Both the position numbers and the translations under genes were made by a program. From Saccharina japonica (Eukaryota > Sar > Phaeophyceae > Laminariales > Laminariaceae): 64,000 nucleotides of DNA. The stretch is from NCBI GenBank assembly GCA_008828725.1, contig MEHQ01001678.1:86842-150841 (forward strand), given 5' to 3'. Below are positions 1 through 20,965 of the stretch, in pieces (position 1 is the stretch's first letter; each line of letters begins with the position of its first letter). Under the pieces are notes generated by a model. It had not been told where the DNA came from and did no database searches. It saw only the letters and a program-made list of their open reading frames with translations.

Positions 1-719
1 TCAGTGTGCCCTTCTTCACCTTGGAACCCGTCCCGAACGCATAGTCCTCGGTAGTAGGTAGCGCAGAAAACGATGGCTTAGCTGCGGCACCGAACACCAC
101 CGCGCCGAAGACGCCTGGAGGAATGAGCCGCAGCAGCTGCGATCGACTCAACGGCAGCTCGTTCGATGCGTCTTGCAGCAGATCAAGTTCATCATGCACA
201 TCCCTGTTCGTACTACGAGTAGTACGAGCAGTACGAGTGCGAGCAGCAGTAGTAGTAGCACCGAGAAAAGAAACGGAGAATCCCAGGGTACATTTCTGTT
301 GCGTCGTTGAGCACGCAAGGGCCAACAGCACCGCACCGCGCGCCCGCTTGAATCCCATAGCCAACACAGGCAATATGCAGGGTAAGCTGGGGGAGCAAGC
401 GCGGACCAGGGTCAGCCTACGACAGCAGTTGATGAGTGAGTCATTGACTTCGCTGGTTCGGAGCAAACGCGGCGGATTATTTAAAAATATATATTCCGAT
501 CGGCAAGAATTGGCCAATCAGGGGCCATCCCGGCCTGCGGGCTGCGGCGCAATCGCGTGACGCTTGGTTCGACGGAGATGGCTGCCAGCAACTATCTGCT
601 TGCTTGCCCACCGGTGCACAGCAGTGCACAGTGCACAGGCAGAGGCCCACAGACAGAGGGGAGTTCCTGTGCTAGACGGAGCCGAGGCTGAGGACATCTT
701 CTTCCAGAATCTTGTCGTG
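1..719. other. Upstream region of the aminodeoxychorismate synthase gene, no gene recognised
   Basis: No conserved coding sequence is visible. An open frame at 123-560 is rich in Ser/Arg, resembles no family I know and is probably chance. A TATA-like AT-rich patch (about 478-499, ttatttaaaaatatatattc) lies 220-240 bases before the first in-frame ATG of the next gene and could be part of its promoter. An AGTACGAG-type simple repeat sits at about 213-258. Confidence 0.4.
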
Positions 720-9818
<9,099 letters not shown>

Positions 9819-10594
9819 CTATTTAAAAACGACGTCGGCGGCGGCGGCATGCTGCTTCGCTTGTGCCAGAGGTGGTCGGGGTTAACGCCTTGGTGCTCCC
9901 GATGGCACGAGAGAGAGGTTGGTAAGGGCAAAAGGGGGGTGTGCCCACCCCTGGGCTGTGTTAGAGGTGTGTCATCCTCTCTGGGGAGCAGGTTGCACAC
10001 CTGCGTAGTTTAGGTGGTACGAGGGAGATGAGTATTAAGGGCAGGGGGAGATGGGACGAGCGCGAGCTTCTTCATGGACGGTACTAGTGTCATAAGACCT
10101 CGTGCGCGAAAAAGTAAAGCTCGTGCGCGAAAACGGACGAGTTTCACGCGGCAGACTGTACATATAGATGGGGTGCCGCGCCGTTTTGAAAAAAGCACGC
10201 GAGCAGAGCGGACCTGCCCAGAGTTCGCTGTAAAGCAGTTTTTTTTTTTTTTGTCGTGGATTTTTTGTACAGAAAGGGTAGGCCAGCCGCTGCTTCTGTT
10301 TTGGTGTTTGTGGTTGTGTGTATGTGCGTGATTTTTGTCCCAATTTTGTCATCGGTGGCAGGACGAGACCGCGTGTGAGCGGAGTCTTTCTGGGATTGTC
10401 CACCCTCCTGCCCACCCTTCCACCCACCCACCCACCCACCGGCGCAGCGTGGATGTTGCGCGCACCGAGAGAACGCACAGTAGTAAGGACGCCTGGCACA
10501 CACAAGCGCATTGTTATTTGTGTCGTACGAGTGTTTATTTAATTGTTCCGGTTGGGGTGCTGTGTGAGTTAATCATACATGTTGTTGAGGGAGG

Positions 10595-10665
10595 GAAGAG
10601 GGGGGGGGGGGGGGGTGTACTCATGTCGTGCACAGCCGTAGTCGTAAGGGGGGGGGTCAGGCGAC
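10595..10665 (-). repeat. Poly-C-tailed dispersed repeat, 3' fragment
   Basis: On the - strand it reads acgactacggctgtgcacg, acatgagtacac, then a run of C. Only the last third of the family consensus is present. Confidence 0.65.
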
Positions 10666-11364
10666 ACAATCATTACTACTAGGCTGGCTTACGAGGCTGG
10701 CTTGCGAGGCTGGCTTTACTCGTCAACGCGCAAACTTAAACAAAACGCCCTGCCAGCGATAGGGAGCTACAGCGCCGACAGGTCCAGCTACAGCACCAAC
10801 AGGTCCAGCTATCGCTCCTAGAGGCTATCTATTATTAAAGGCATCTACTTAATACTACGGTAGAGGGGATACCCTAGGGCCAGCAATCTCTTACACTGTG
10901 ATTTTCCTAGTTTATTCGTTACCCGGTACTGGTACAGCATACTATGCTTGAAATGCTGAAATAATACCCTTTGGGATTGTTGATCAGGCTGGGCATGACT
11001 AAATGGCTCCAAGTTTGTTTTTTTTTCGCGTGAGGTAGTAGAGCTCATCACGTTAGGCGCCTCAGTGGATTAGGCACTGTAAAGGTGTACTCAACTCGAT
11101 CGACTACCACCAGCGTAGCTTTCCAAGCGTCTCTCCGAGCGTCTCTCCGAGCGATGGCCGCGCGATATGGTTCTTGTGGAGCGTTGACAAAAGGCTTGAG
11201 TGCTAAGTATCGTGTTTGCTTGGGAGCTGCCTACAGTGGCTACTGTACGGCCGCTGGGTAATAAGAGAAGACGTAGGTTTGACGGGAAAGACGACGCTGT
11301 CGCGGGGCATGTGCTTTGAACTCTGTTTCGAGGAATATTCTTCTGAGTCTCCGACACCGATCTT

Positions 11365-11448
11365 AACCCATTCAGAACTGAAAACAACGTCCCACACTAA
11401 ACCCAAGTAGTTTGTCCCCAAATTCGTGGGACCAGTTCTTGAGCGGTT
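11365..11448. mobile_element. Diverged small hairpin element, relative of 16375-16467
   Basis: It shares aaccc-tt-agaactg at the left, tagtttgtccccaaa in the middle and cagttctt...ggtt at the right with the nearly perfect hairpin at 16375-16467, but many positions differ. No coding capacity. Confidence 0.45.
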
Positions 11449-12901
11449 AAGGGCATCCTGCTGAGGTATTTATAACGTGGTACTGGCGAAAAATGTTTTC
11501 AACATTCCGTCGAGGTTTTGTTTTGGATGCCTGGGGTAATTTCGTGTCCGTGACAGTGGCGAACTTGGCAATGCCTTCGCACTCTGCGGTCGAGGTTTTT
11601 CATAGGTTTTGCATACGAGTAGGAATGTCTAGGACGGAAACTCTGCGTCGACGCTTGCTTCACTAATAATTTCACCCCCAAGATGCGAGAACGCGTGTCT
11701 CTGTGGCAATGGCAATTTTGATCGATCCCTTTCACCCATGTTGTCCACTTCTTGAATGAAGACATCCACCCCAAGTTACACACGCCCCTTGATGGCAAGG
11801 CTGGCCACGTGCGATTGAATGCCTTCACCCCCGAGTTAATTATTTTATTAGTGTTTACTATTAATAGTGCACTGCACCGTACATCTACGGGGTATCGTCC
11901 TTAAATCTCCCTCTAATTCCAAGTATGATATGTTCCTACAGTAGTGGGAGTGCAGTCCTTATAAGCCGCACGCCTCAAGAGGCTAGGCGTGTTAAGGGTC
12001 CTCACCACAAACGTCAATTATGTTTTTGCGTGATGCTGTGCGCACAGCCAGCAGTACACCGGTCGATCGACAACTTTACGAACGAAGCGTTCGCTCGCTC
12101 CCTCCGCCCTGCTATTCGGTCCAGCTTGCTGTCGTGTGTCGTGTCGTGCATCTTATGATCGCAGTTTTTTTTTTTTTTTTTTAATTAATGTGCGGTCGAG
12201 ACCGGAAAACGAAGTGGTATCAAAAGTACCATCACCGGGAATCGGCCACTCCTCCCCAGGGTGGTCACAGCAGTACAGTAGTATACAGTAGTGTCTCACC
12301 CTTGAAAGGCCGTGCCAGAAAACGACGGACGGACAGCGAACGGCGGTCTACCAAACGTAGCGCGTTCACTGCCCGCATGTTTGCAATAAAACCAAAAAGC
12401 AGCAGCGCTCCAATAATAGCTCGCCAAGTCACGACGAGCGAGCGAGCTAGCGGCTACAAAAGCTAACCTTTCGGCTGCCCCACAAAAGCCTAGGCCCCTT
12501 CCACCACTGCATTTGTACTCCATGTTGCTGAAAGATAAATCTACTTGGTACTTCGTATAAGAGTTGGATACCGTGTGCAGCGATGAAATGACAAGGGGTA
12601 CGTAACCGCCTTGGCTGACGGTCGCGAACAATGCTCTGCTCTCTCTCAGCAGTCAAAATTTGGAAAAAATCAAACAAACACGCAAACACACAAGAAAAAC
12701 ATTCGGAATGGTAGCGACGTGCCCCGCTTCCCAAACAAAGAACAGAAGCGACAGCAGGCAGGCACGGGCACCACGAGACCGCCCCAAAATTGGAACCCAA
12801 AATTGGAACCCAAAACAGCCCCTTTCCGCAAACGCCTTTTGAGGTGCAGGAGAGCAGGCAGATTTTTTTTTATCACCGACAGCGATGTCGAGTCCCCACC
12901 C

Positions 12902-15900
12902 CTATACCACCGCAGGTACAGCCCCAGCCGCCTCCGAGCCAACAGGCTTCGCGTTCGTGGGGGGTTCGCCGGCACCCCCCGCGCTCACCACCTCCTTGAC
13001 AAGCTCCATGAAGTACTTATGCCAGCGCGTGTCGTTCGTGAGCTCGGGGTGGAAGGAAGTCCCAACAATGTTTCCCTTGCGGATGGCAACGATCACCTCG
13101 GGAGCTTCCGCGCCGTCACCTCCTCCCCCCGCCGCCGCCGTCGAGTCCGACTCCACAAAAAACGCCGCTATTCTTCGGCGTTTCGCGGACGGGGCTTCAT
13201 CGCCTTTGTCCCCGCCCCCTGCCCCCCCCCCCTCCTCCTTTTCAGCGGCATCTTGCGCCTGCAGCTGCGCGTTCATGACGCTGACGGCTTTGTTGCAGGG
13301 CCGCGCTCGGACCTTGCAGAGGACGTCTACGCCCGGTCCCACCTGGAGGGGTGCGAGGTATTGGTGAAAAAAGTGTAAAAGGTTATGGCAGGCCATCGCG
13401 TTCGTTCGTGGTGCGGCAGTGCTGTTGGTGGACACGAAGCGTAAGCATGGGACCAACAGGTGCCACAAGGCAGCTGCCCCACCCCGCCCCGGTGGCTAAC
13501 GAATGTTGGTGTATTCGTAGGAGGTAGCGCCCGCAGCGGGTATAATCCAAGCGTGAGATGAGCTTCATTCGGGGTCCCGAATTTTTCGTGTTTGTTGCAG
13601 ACACCGCGAGTGCTTTCGAGTGACGGTGACCAACGTCGATAAGGATACCGTGCAGAGACCGCGTGTTTTCTCGGTTAAATGCACGATTATGTCACAATCC
13701 ACAACGAGCGGCGCGCAACAATAAACTTGAAAAGCAAGGTAATTCGAGCGGGTTGGGCGAGAGGGGGAGTTGTCGCTCTGTGACCTCGGATCATCAGTAA
13801 CAGCTTTTCAAAAAGGGCAGGCCACAATATTAGAGGGGACCCGGACCAACCAACTAACCAACCACATCATTATCAACAAATCAATCAACTAGTCAATCGA
13901 TCAATCAATCAATCAATCAAACAAACAATTATTCGAGCAATCAATCAATCAAATCACTCTATTTTTTTATTTTTATTTTTCCATCCCATTTGTTATCTTC
14001 GCCCTTCCTTTCTCTCTCCTTCCTGGTCGTAACTCAGATCCGGGGTCACAAAGTAGGCTCTTCTCCCTCCTCCCCCACTACGGTTCTTGCCTTGCATTTT
14101 TATCGCGATAAGTTTTCAGCACTTTCTTCCCTTGTCGACTTGCGTCGGATTCCGCCTACCCACGCCACGAAGGCGCTCTGAGCAATTGGTTCCTTTTTCT
14201 TTTTTCAAATAAAGTAAAAATCTATTCACGGTGGGACTCGAACTTGGGTACCAATGATAGTAGCCTTTGAAGCTGACCACTACTCTATGAATAACACCAA
14301 TGTTTAAAGACGTGCAAGACAATTATATAAGGGCATTTTCCGCTTTCCGCAAGAGGCACCGGCGACGCACCTCGAGGATAGCGGGAGCACGGATGAAGAC
14401 GGCGGGGTACGGGCCAGGGCTAGACCCATCCCCGCCCTTCCCGTCGGTGGACCCCAACCCCAGAGCAGAAGTGTCTAGGGGGATCTCGAAGCTCGACTTC
14501 TGCGCGCCAAAGTAATTGCGGCATATCTGACACGGGCGAGGCGGGACATTGGGAAAGCGCACACAGCAAGAAATAGGTTAGGGCATTTGTTATTCTGTGA
14601 TCACCGTCTTTGGATACTGGTCATCATGTGGCAGTACTTTGTTCTGCTTTCCTCAACCCGGGAACTCGGGTCCGGGGTTCCATTGCAGCCACCCCCCCCC
14701 TCGCCCAACACCTCACGGCGCTTCGCGCTTGGTGCTAGCAATGTCTGCCTGGTAGTTGAAAACCCGACATGCTCCGTCCCGGCATTGTAGGGATGCGAGG
14801 GTCTATGATCATACGGCTGCGGCCACGCATGGAAATTAAGTACACCCCCACCCTCTTCCCCCCCAACCCGCTGCATGGTATGTAAGTGCCTTGGTTTTAG
14901 CTGCGATGTAGGTTGCTGAAACGAGAAAGTGGAGGATGTTTTTTCCTTTCCTGCATCACTCCACCTTCACCTACCTATAGTTATGAGTATTCCCTCATCT
15001 ATTACGGGGTGGGCTAATGTAGTAAACACTAGTAAATAGGACCTACAACACACACACACACAAAACCTATACACTGCCCTATTTTTACTATTAATAACAT
15101 TTGGTCCTATTTACTACGGCCCCCTGTAATAGTGCACTATTAATAACAAGACACATTCCCTCATCGGGTATCTGGTGACATGCTTGCGTGGTGTGCACAC
15201 AGGCAGTGCTCGAGCGCTATGGACACGTCGACATCAACTGCAGCAGCAGGTACACTATGTATATACATATGTACGTGCGAGGCTACCGAACACAGCGGGC
15301 CGAGCTACTGCTGCAAAAGCTTGTACGCATTAATACCTCATGATGTATGGGCACACACCTCGCGAACGGCCACAAGAAACGAACAAAAAGCAGTGCAAGG
15401 CGCGCACACAACATGAGTGACCGTTAAAAAACACACACACACGGAACACAGAAACATTTCAGCGAAACAGAAGCGTGACCACAAACAATCTCCGCCGCAC
15501 AAGAGTTAACCCACCGCCATCACGTACGAGAACCATACATACTAACCTCTACATTGAGCCCTCCGACCAAGGCCTGCCCTCCCTTCTTCATCATGAGGGC
15601 GTGGTCAGACAGGAGGATCATGCCGGCGCAGGTCCCCCACACCGGGCGGCCTTCGGAGACCCACTGCTTCAGCCGAGGGAAAACGCCCCACCTCTCGCCG
15701 ATCAGCGCCATAGCGGTGCTCTCCCCGCCTTGTCGGGAGGGAAAGGATGGACGAGGACGGGGCGTTGGAACGGATGGATAGTCAGTGCGTTAGCAGGACC
15801 GCGGAGGCGCAAGCAGAGGATGCAAGGGCGGCACACGGCGCATAGATAGGAGCTCTTGTTGGGACATCATGACTCCCGCGTGACCCTCTTGTCCCATGAT

Positions 15901-18900
15901 CATACTGCAGTGTGTCATTCCTGCTGAAGAAACGCGACATCGACGAACCGAATGTGTACGTACACGGACTGCGCGAAGCGTGTGTCTGCGCCTATTCTAA
16001 ATAACAGCTGCTGCTGCCGGTGGCAAAACTATTGACTACTGACTACGCGTATTGTACTTCGTAAACGGAGAAACAATGAAAGTATTTTACTCCTACTATT
16101 AATATTAATATCTGCTACCGGTACTATGGATGATACTGGTTAATATTATACAATTAGTTCAGCAGTCTATGCAATTCAGCAGTATATACAATTCAGCAAT
16201 AGGTGAAGCGTGACGATACTACGATAATTTGTAGGGCAGATTTGCTGGTGTATGGCTTAGGTGCACGTACTCGTATCAGACCATCATCGTAGATGCTATA
16301 TAAGCATATAAGCCTATCCGCCACTCGGTAGGGCGAGCGGCCTCGCAAAGCTGGGCCAAGTCGTCTACTCTCTCAACCCTTTTAGAACTGCACTCCCGTT
16401 TTGGGGACACATTACTTAGAATTAGAGTGGTTTGTCCCCAAAACGGGACTGCAGTTCTAAAAGGGTTAATGTCATATCATACGTACGTACGTACTGCTGT
16501 TCCATGGCGCCATCCACAACTTTTGGGTTTGTGTTCATATGTTGTTTTCTTCACATTAAACTCGTTTCAGTTGCTAATCCCTATAGTGCCGGTCGCCCCG
16601 GTAGAGTAGTGGTCAGCTTCAAAGACTACTATCATTGGTACCCAGGATCGAATCCCACCGTGGTGAGAGATTTTGTCTTTATTTGAAAAAATAAAAAGGA
16701 ACCAATTGCTGAGAGCGCCTTCGTGGCGTGGGTAGGCGGAATCCGACGCAAGTCGACGAGGGAAGAAAGTGCTGAAATCTTCTCGCGATAAAAATGCAAG
16801 GCAAGAACCGTAGTGGGGGAGGAGGGAGAAGAGCCCACTTTGTGACCCCGGATCTGAGTTACGACTAGGAAGGAGAGAGAAAGGAAGGGCGAAGATAATA
16901 AATGGGATGGAGAAAAAAAATAAATAGTCTGATCTAGCAAGATCACGGCCCGTGGTCACAAAAGTGCTAGAGCCATCAGATAATCCTAAAGAACACGTAC
17001 ACTTAGCAGGGAAAGGATACACAAGTCCGAAGAGGTACACCTAAAATCCCTACAGCATGTTATGCGTGTCCAAAACTGAACTACACGCCCGCAATCTCCA
17101 TTCGACTACAGCAGCATCCCCCCCCCCCCCCCCTCCCACTCTTTACCAATGAATTTGCCGACTACAGCGTAACTACTGTCTGAAGTGCTGTCTGTACAAA
17201 AACAAACGGTAGGCGTGGGAACAAGATGGAGCACGCAGCTGCTGTCTGAAGTGCTGCCAGAATGACAGTCCGCGGGCACAAAGTGAAAAAGAACAGCCAA
17301 CCAAAGCCATCATGTCCATTGACAATTACCCGAATCTATCCTGAACGGTCTGTGTTAGGCACAGCATTATAAACATCGACACTGATTAGGAATCGTTCCA
17401 CATAGAAGGGGTCTTCCACGATCAGGCACACAATGAAGGCACCCGGGGTGTCCGCGCCATCTCTGCCGCGTCTCTCTACAAAACCAGTGACGTCATCCAC
17501 ACCGACCCAACAACAACATTCGGGGGAAAAAGCGAAGAATTTGTCAACAGAAAAACAAAAATGTTCGTCCGTCACGGGTCGATGTCGTCCGTGCTCCGGA
17601 TCGCTTCTCCTGTGCGCTGCTGTGCTGCTGCGCCGGCGCGCTGCTGTGCTGCTGCTCAGGCGCGCCGCTCCGGTGCCGCTCGGCCAGTCCTAGCACGACC
17701 ACACTCGACCCGCTCCGTCCGTACACGCTCTCGTTGCTGTCCTTCCCAGTCGGCTCCTCGCTTTCTCTCTCGTTGCACTCAGGGTGCTTGGTCTGAAAAA
17801 TAAAAATTCTCGCGCTGAAGGGGTCAACCCGGCCCTGAGGCTCCAGCTCGTCGCCACACGCTCCCTCCTCCTTTGATGGCGAAGCCAGGTTACTGAGACA
17901 GTACAGCTCCCTCTAGCAAACATACCTAGGGCTGTGTACGTAGTGTCCGTCCACCTTTCTGATGGCGTCTGCCTCCGCGCACAAAAGTGAGATGGACATT
18001 GCTGTCTACACCGACGGCCAAAAAGGCCCGTGCATCTGGACTTTTGCGCCTGACGCACCAGTGCCGATCCAACTCTACCGCTGCACACGCTTCGCGGCGG
18101 GTGCGCAGCAGCAAGAAGGTATCGGTCCGCTTGAGGGTGAGTCTAGCCTTGCTCGCTAGAAAGACCCCCCCCTCGCTATGGGCCATGCCAAAGCAAAAAC
18201 CTTGCCGAGGCAGCGAGGGGAAAAAGGGAAGTGGGGGTGGACTACTCTACCCGTAGCGACCGACTCGAACGTCCGTGTGGCATAATACACCGATTCATTA
18301 TACATGTGTATAGAAACGCTCTGGTAACAGCGCCATACCGACCGGTCCTTCCTCTTGTGCCTGATCTACAGCAGCAGCAGTACCGCCGTTTGATGTTGAA
18401 CATTCGGTCTCGTGCTCCAACCTGCTGCAAGACAACACCCCGCCGACCCGACAAGCTTCCGAGACAAGCAGCACTACTTCACCAGAGACAGCCCGAACAC
18501 AACTTCAATCGCATAAATGGACCTCCATAGGTCGATAATACGTGAACAAGGCCGGCTGGTGTTGGCATGCTCACCTGGGAGCACAATCCCATCGAGGCCT
18601 TCGAATTCCTGAGGCAATCGAACCTCGCGCACGTCAGCACCCAGGCTCGCCAGAAGAGCCGCGTGCTCCACGAAAGCGCCCTAACGAGAGCAAGGGAAGC
18701 GAACGCAACACACGATATATGATGTTTAGGTCGGTCTCGAGACAGAAGATAGCATGAGGCTCAAGGACATGGCTTGTGCCTTTGAGCCTATCACCCCTCT
18801 GTGCTTCTCCCGCACGTGTATCGGTGTGACGAGGAGAAGGTGCCACATCATGTTCACCGTCCAGTCATCGTTTGGTAAGCTGCTGTACTGCTGTAGCAAT

Positions 18901-19022
18901 GAAAACGCTTCCAGTTGTTTCTCTACCTGCAGAGCAAGGACGCCAATCGTCACCCGTCGAGTAGCTCCATCGAGTACAATGGGCTCTGATGCACTGGTTC
19001 CTGAGGGGACTGGAGCAGTCAT
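12902..19022 (-). CDS. PDX2: Pyridoxal 5'-phosphate synthase glutaminase subunit (PdxT/PDX2), 5 exons
   Basis: Releases ammonia from glutamine and passes it to the PdxS/PDX1 synthase to make pyridoxal 5'-phosphate (vitamin B6). Exons on the - strand: 19022-18927, 18680-18575, 15728-15547, 14526-14371, 13342-12902; joins are in phase and give 326 residues. Visible in order: [29 protein letters not shown], the nucleophile Cys in [39 protein letters not shown], and the catalytic His/Glu in [15 protein letters not shown]. Bacterial PdxT is about 190-200 residues; the extra length is a Gly/Glu-rich insert with KRRR in the last exon (residues about 215-255), about a dozen extra residues in exon 4 and a C-terminal tail. 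An ATG at 19055 in the same frame would add 11 residues. The 2.85 kb intron 2 and 1.0 kb intron 3 hold mobile elements. Confidence 0.93.
13965..14300 (-). mobile_element. tRNA-derived SINE-like element (family 1), inverted copy
   Basis: On the - strand it starts with a tRNA-like head (gagtagtggtcagcttcaaa for the A box; agttcgagtcccaccg for the B box) and continues through cgccttcgtggcgtgggtag and aacaaatgggatgg to an A-rich tail. It is closely related to 16588-16930 and lies between the last two PdxT exons. Confidence 0.7.
14713..14870 (+). repeat. Poly-C-tailed dispersed repeat
   Basis: A nearly full copy: cacggcgcttcgcgcttgg, gctagcaatgtctgcctgg, cccgacatgctccgtcccgg, gatgcgagggtctatgatc, then a C-rich tail. 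It lies in intron 3 of the PdxT gene, antisense to that gene. Confidence 0.8.
14998..15134. mobile_element. Small inverted-repeat element (TAAATAGGACC family)
   Basis: The left end carries tattacgggg...agtaaataggacc, the right end ggtcctatttactacggccc followed by ctgtaatag. Between them are an (ac)n run and ctatttttact. It is related to 56438-56550 and to the array at 51026-51640. It lies in PdxT intron 3. Confidence 0.6.
16375..16467. mobile_element. Small hairpin element with near-perfect inverted repeats
   Basis: The left arm aacccttttagaactgcact-cccgttttggggaca pairs with the right arm tgtccccaaaacgggactgc-agttctaaaagggtt over about 35 bases, leaving a loop of about 20 bases. It is MITE-like and lies in intron 2 of the PdxT gene. 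Confidence 0.75.
16588..16930 (+). mobile_element. tRNA-derived SINE-like element (family 1)
   Basis: Its head contains ccccggtagagtagtggtca and, 30 bases on, aggatcgaatcccaccg, which match the A and B boxes of a polymerase III promoter. The body includes gcgccttcgtggcgtgggta and gaccccggatctgagttacg, and the end is A-rich (ggagaaaaaaaataaatag). Relatives: 13965-14300, 38428-38610, 39775-40015. Confidence 0.7.
17100..18250. other. GC-rich patch in PdxT intron 2 with unassigned open frames
   Basis: A C run (17114-17132) is followed by about 1.1 kb with codon-like composition and several overlapping open frames on both strands (for example - strand 17575-17336 and 18186-17926). None resembles a family I know. 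A decayed gene or element is possible; alternative exons of the PdxT gene are not needed to complete that protein. Confidence 0.3.
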
Positions 19023-20965
19023 TGCCTCAAGCGGTGAGTACTTGAAAATGACCAAACGTTGGCGGAAACGCGGTTAGGGAGTTCCATGTATTTTGGTAGT
19101 GTTGCCAACAAGGGGATAAACCGCATGTTTTCGGACGAAGATCGAGCAGATTTCGGGACACATATTTCGGGAAGGTTCCATCGACATTTATACGTTGCGG
19201 ACTGCCAACTCATTATTACTGCTGTGTAGATCATGCAGATAGCTTCGCTCGCTGTACAGTTCAACGGGTGGCCCGATACTAACGGCCGCACCAGTTCCTT
19301 TCGGGGCATTCAGGTTCACACCTGGTGCGTTGCCAAGCACATCGGTAGCTCAAGTGGGTCAAGTACTCGCAGAGCGTACGTGAGTACGTAAACAGGGCGT
19401 CTTTACGTCTGTGCTCGATAGATTCATCAAGGGCCCCCTCGGCCGGAATCGAATCGGAGTGCAGCTCCCGTGCAGGGACACAATTGGTCCCAGTCGGGTA
19501 GTCGAGATAAGTCTCTTTAGCACGACTCGAGTGGGCCCAGCGCACAAAGGAAGGTTTAATGTGAACACACACACAACAACAACGCATCTGGCAAGCGACT
19601 GTCCGTTTGGTTTCCAAAGACATACCAAAAATGTTCCATGAGCGAAAAGGCTTTCCAACCATCTTTGTCCCGAAAATGATGTCGGATCGTGCAGCGTTTG
19701 TCCCGTTCTCTCACCTACACCCAGTCGATACACAGCGGCGCAGTCCCATGTGCTCGTACACCAGTATAAGTTATGTTGCACTTTTTTAATCGAACACATA
19801 CATTCGTTTAGAACGTCATGTTAAGTGCTCAATTTAGCAAATTGCGTGACACATCATCTGATGGAAGAAGACCCTTTACTGAGGGGATTTTACGGTTTTA
19901 CACTTGAGCAGGCGAAGCGGCATACACGCGCACCAGGCACAGTATAGACCCACGAACAAGACATAACCTACAGTAATAAGAGCGTCAGGCTGACCTTATG
20001 GGGACGCCAATAATTTTGGGTTAATAAGTTAATTGTGCTTAGCGGCGACACTACACATCCTAGGTATGACATACTAAATAGCAGCAAAACTCGAGTTTGC
20101 TCCAAGGTTTCTAGGTATGACATACTAAATAGTAGCAGAACTCGAGCTTGCTCAAAGGTTTCAAGGCATCAGACTAGAGGGGTTTCTTGACGGTGGGAAC
20201 ATATCATACTGGCGCAGTGCACGACTTCAAGGGGGTCATGAGCAGGTAGGTGGCAAAAGGCTACTCCTCGTACTCCTCACAGGCGTCGTGGAAAATATCA
20301 CTTTTTTTTATTTTGTCGATCACGCACCGGGAATATTTTTTGTCGATCACAAAAGAGAGGAACCATACTCTCGAGTGGGACAGGATCTTCTTCGCATCTA
20401 TATACCTTGGTCGGTATCTGTCTCCTATTTTGACCACGGGGGGTGCACCCTTTTTTTACGTGAATATTTATGTTAATACTGTAGGTCGGATAACAACACG
20501 AAAGGAGGGCCATCAATCAATGCCACGTATTGCCCACATCGATAAATACCTTAGTACGGAGGACGTACCTATAAAAAAAAAAACACACTGGTAATAATCA
20601 GAAGCTGCACCAACAAATGTTCTTTTCCTTAGGTCTGTCACGTGGCACGTGTACGTAACGTTTGCTTTTCGTGGCTACCAGCGATACATGATACGTATCG
20701 GAGGAAGAGAAGCCGATGAACAGCAACGGACAAAGCAGCTCCCTCTCCGTGCCTATCCTGTCGAGGTGATCGACCATCGGCGGTAAGAATATAGGCTCTT
20801 CCATTGGCTCTGCGCCGTCTCTCTCTTTTTAACCATCTACTTATTATACGCCGAGTCGTCACTTGTAACATCCAGTTTAAAGTATTAAGGGGGTAATACC
20901 ACATCGCCATAAGGGGTCCTTGCGATAGACGCACGCCAACGTTGCTATTAAAAGACAGTCGCGTC
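19023..20965. other. Region between the PdxT and SAP-DLH genes, no gene recognised
   Basis: It is upstream of the PdxT start and downstream of the SAP-hydrolase stop, both on the - strand. It contains a SINE-like 3' end (gaaggtttaatgtgaacac, near 19550-19570), a 51 bp tandem duplication (listed separately), and poly-T/poly-A patches at 20302 and 20572. I see no convincing coding sequence. Confidence 0.45.
20061..20162 (+). repeat. 51 bp tandem duplication
   Basis: Two adjacent units start with taggtatgacatactaaata and end with aaggtttc; they differ at a few positions (agcagcaaaactcgagtttg versus agtagcagaactcgagcttg). Confidence 0.8.

Larger units (their letters stand above)
9819..12901. other. 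Intergenic region, no gene recognised
   Basis: It lies between the convergent 3' ends of the aminodeoxychorismate synthase and PdxT genes. It holds C-rich and GGGGG tracts, a (ccca)n patch near 10425, short gctggcttacgag repeats near 10683-10715, poly-T runs at 10231-10252 and 12165-12181, and two small element remnants listed separately. An antisense open frame of 109 codons (11828-11499) looks like nothing I know. Confidence 0.5.

Noticed and set aside
123..560. 145-codon open frame at the left edge
   Set aside because: Ser/Arg-rich low complexity over simple repeats; no conserved feature.
11499..11828. 109-codon - strand open frame as a gene
   Set aside because: No recognisable motif, biased residue make-up and no neighbouring exons.
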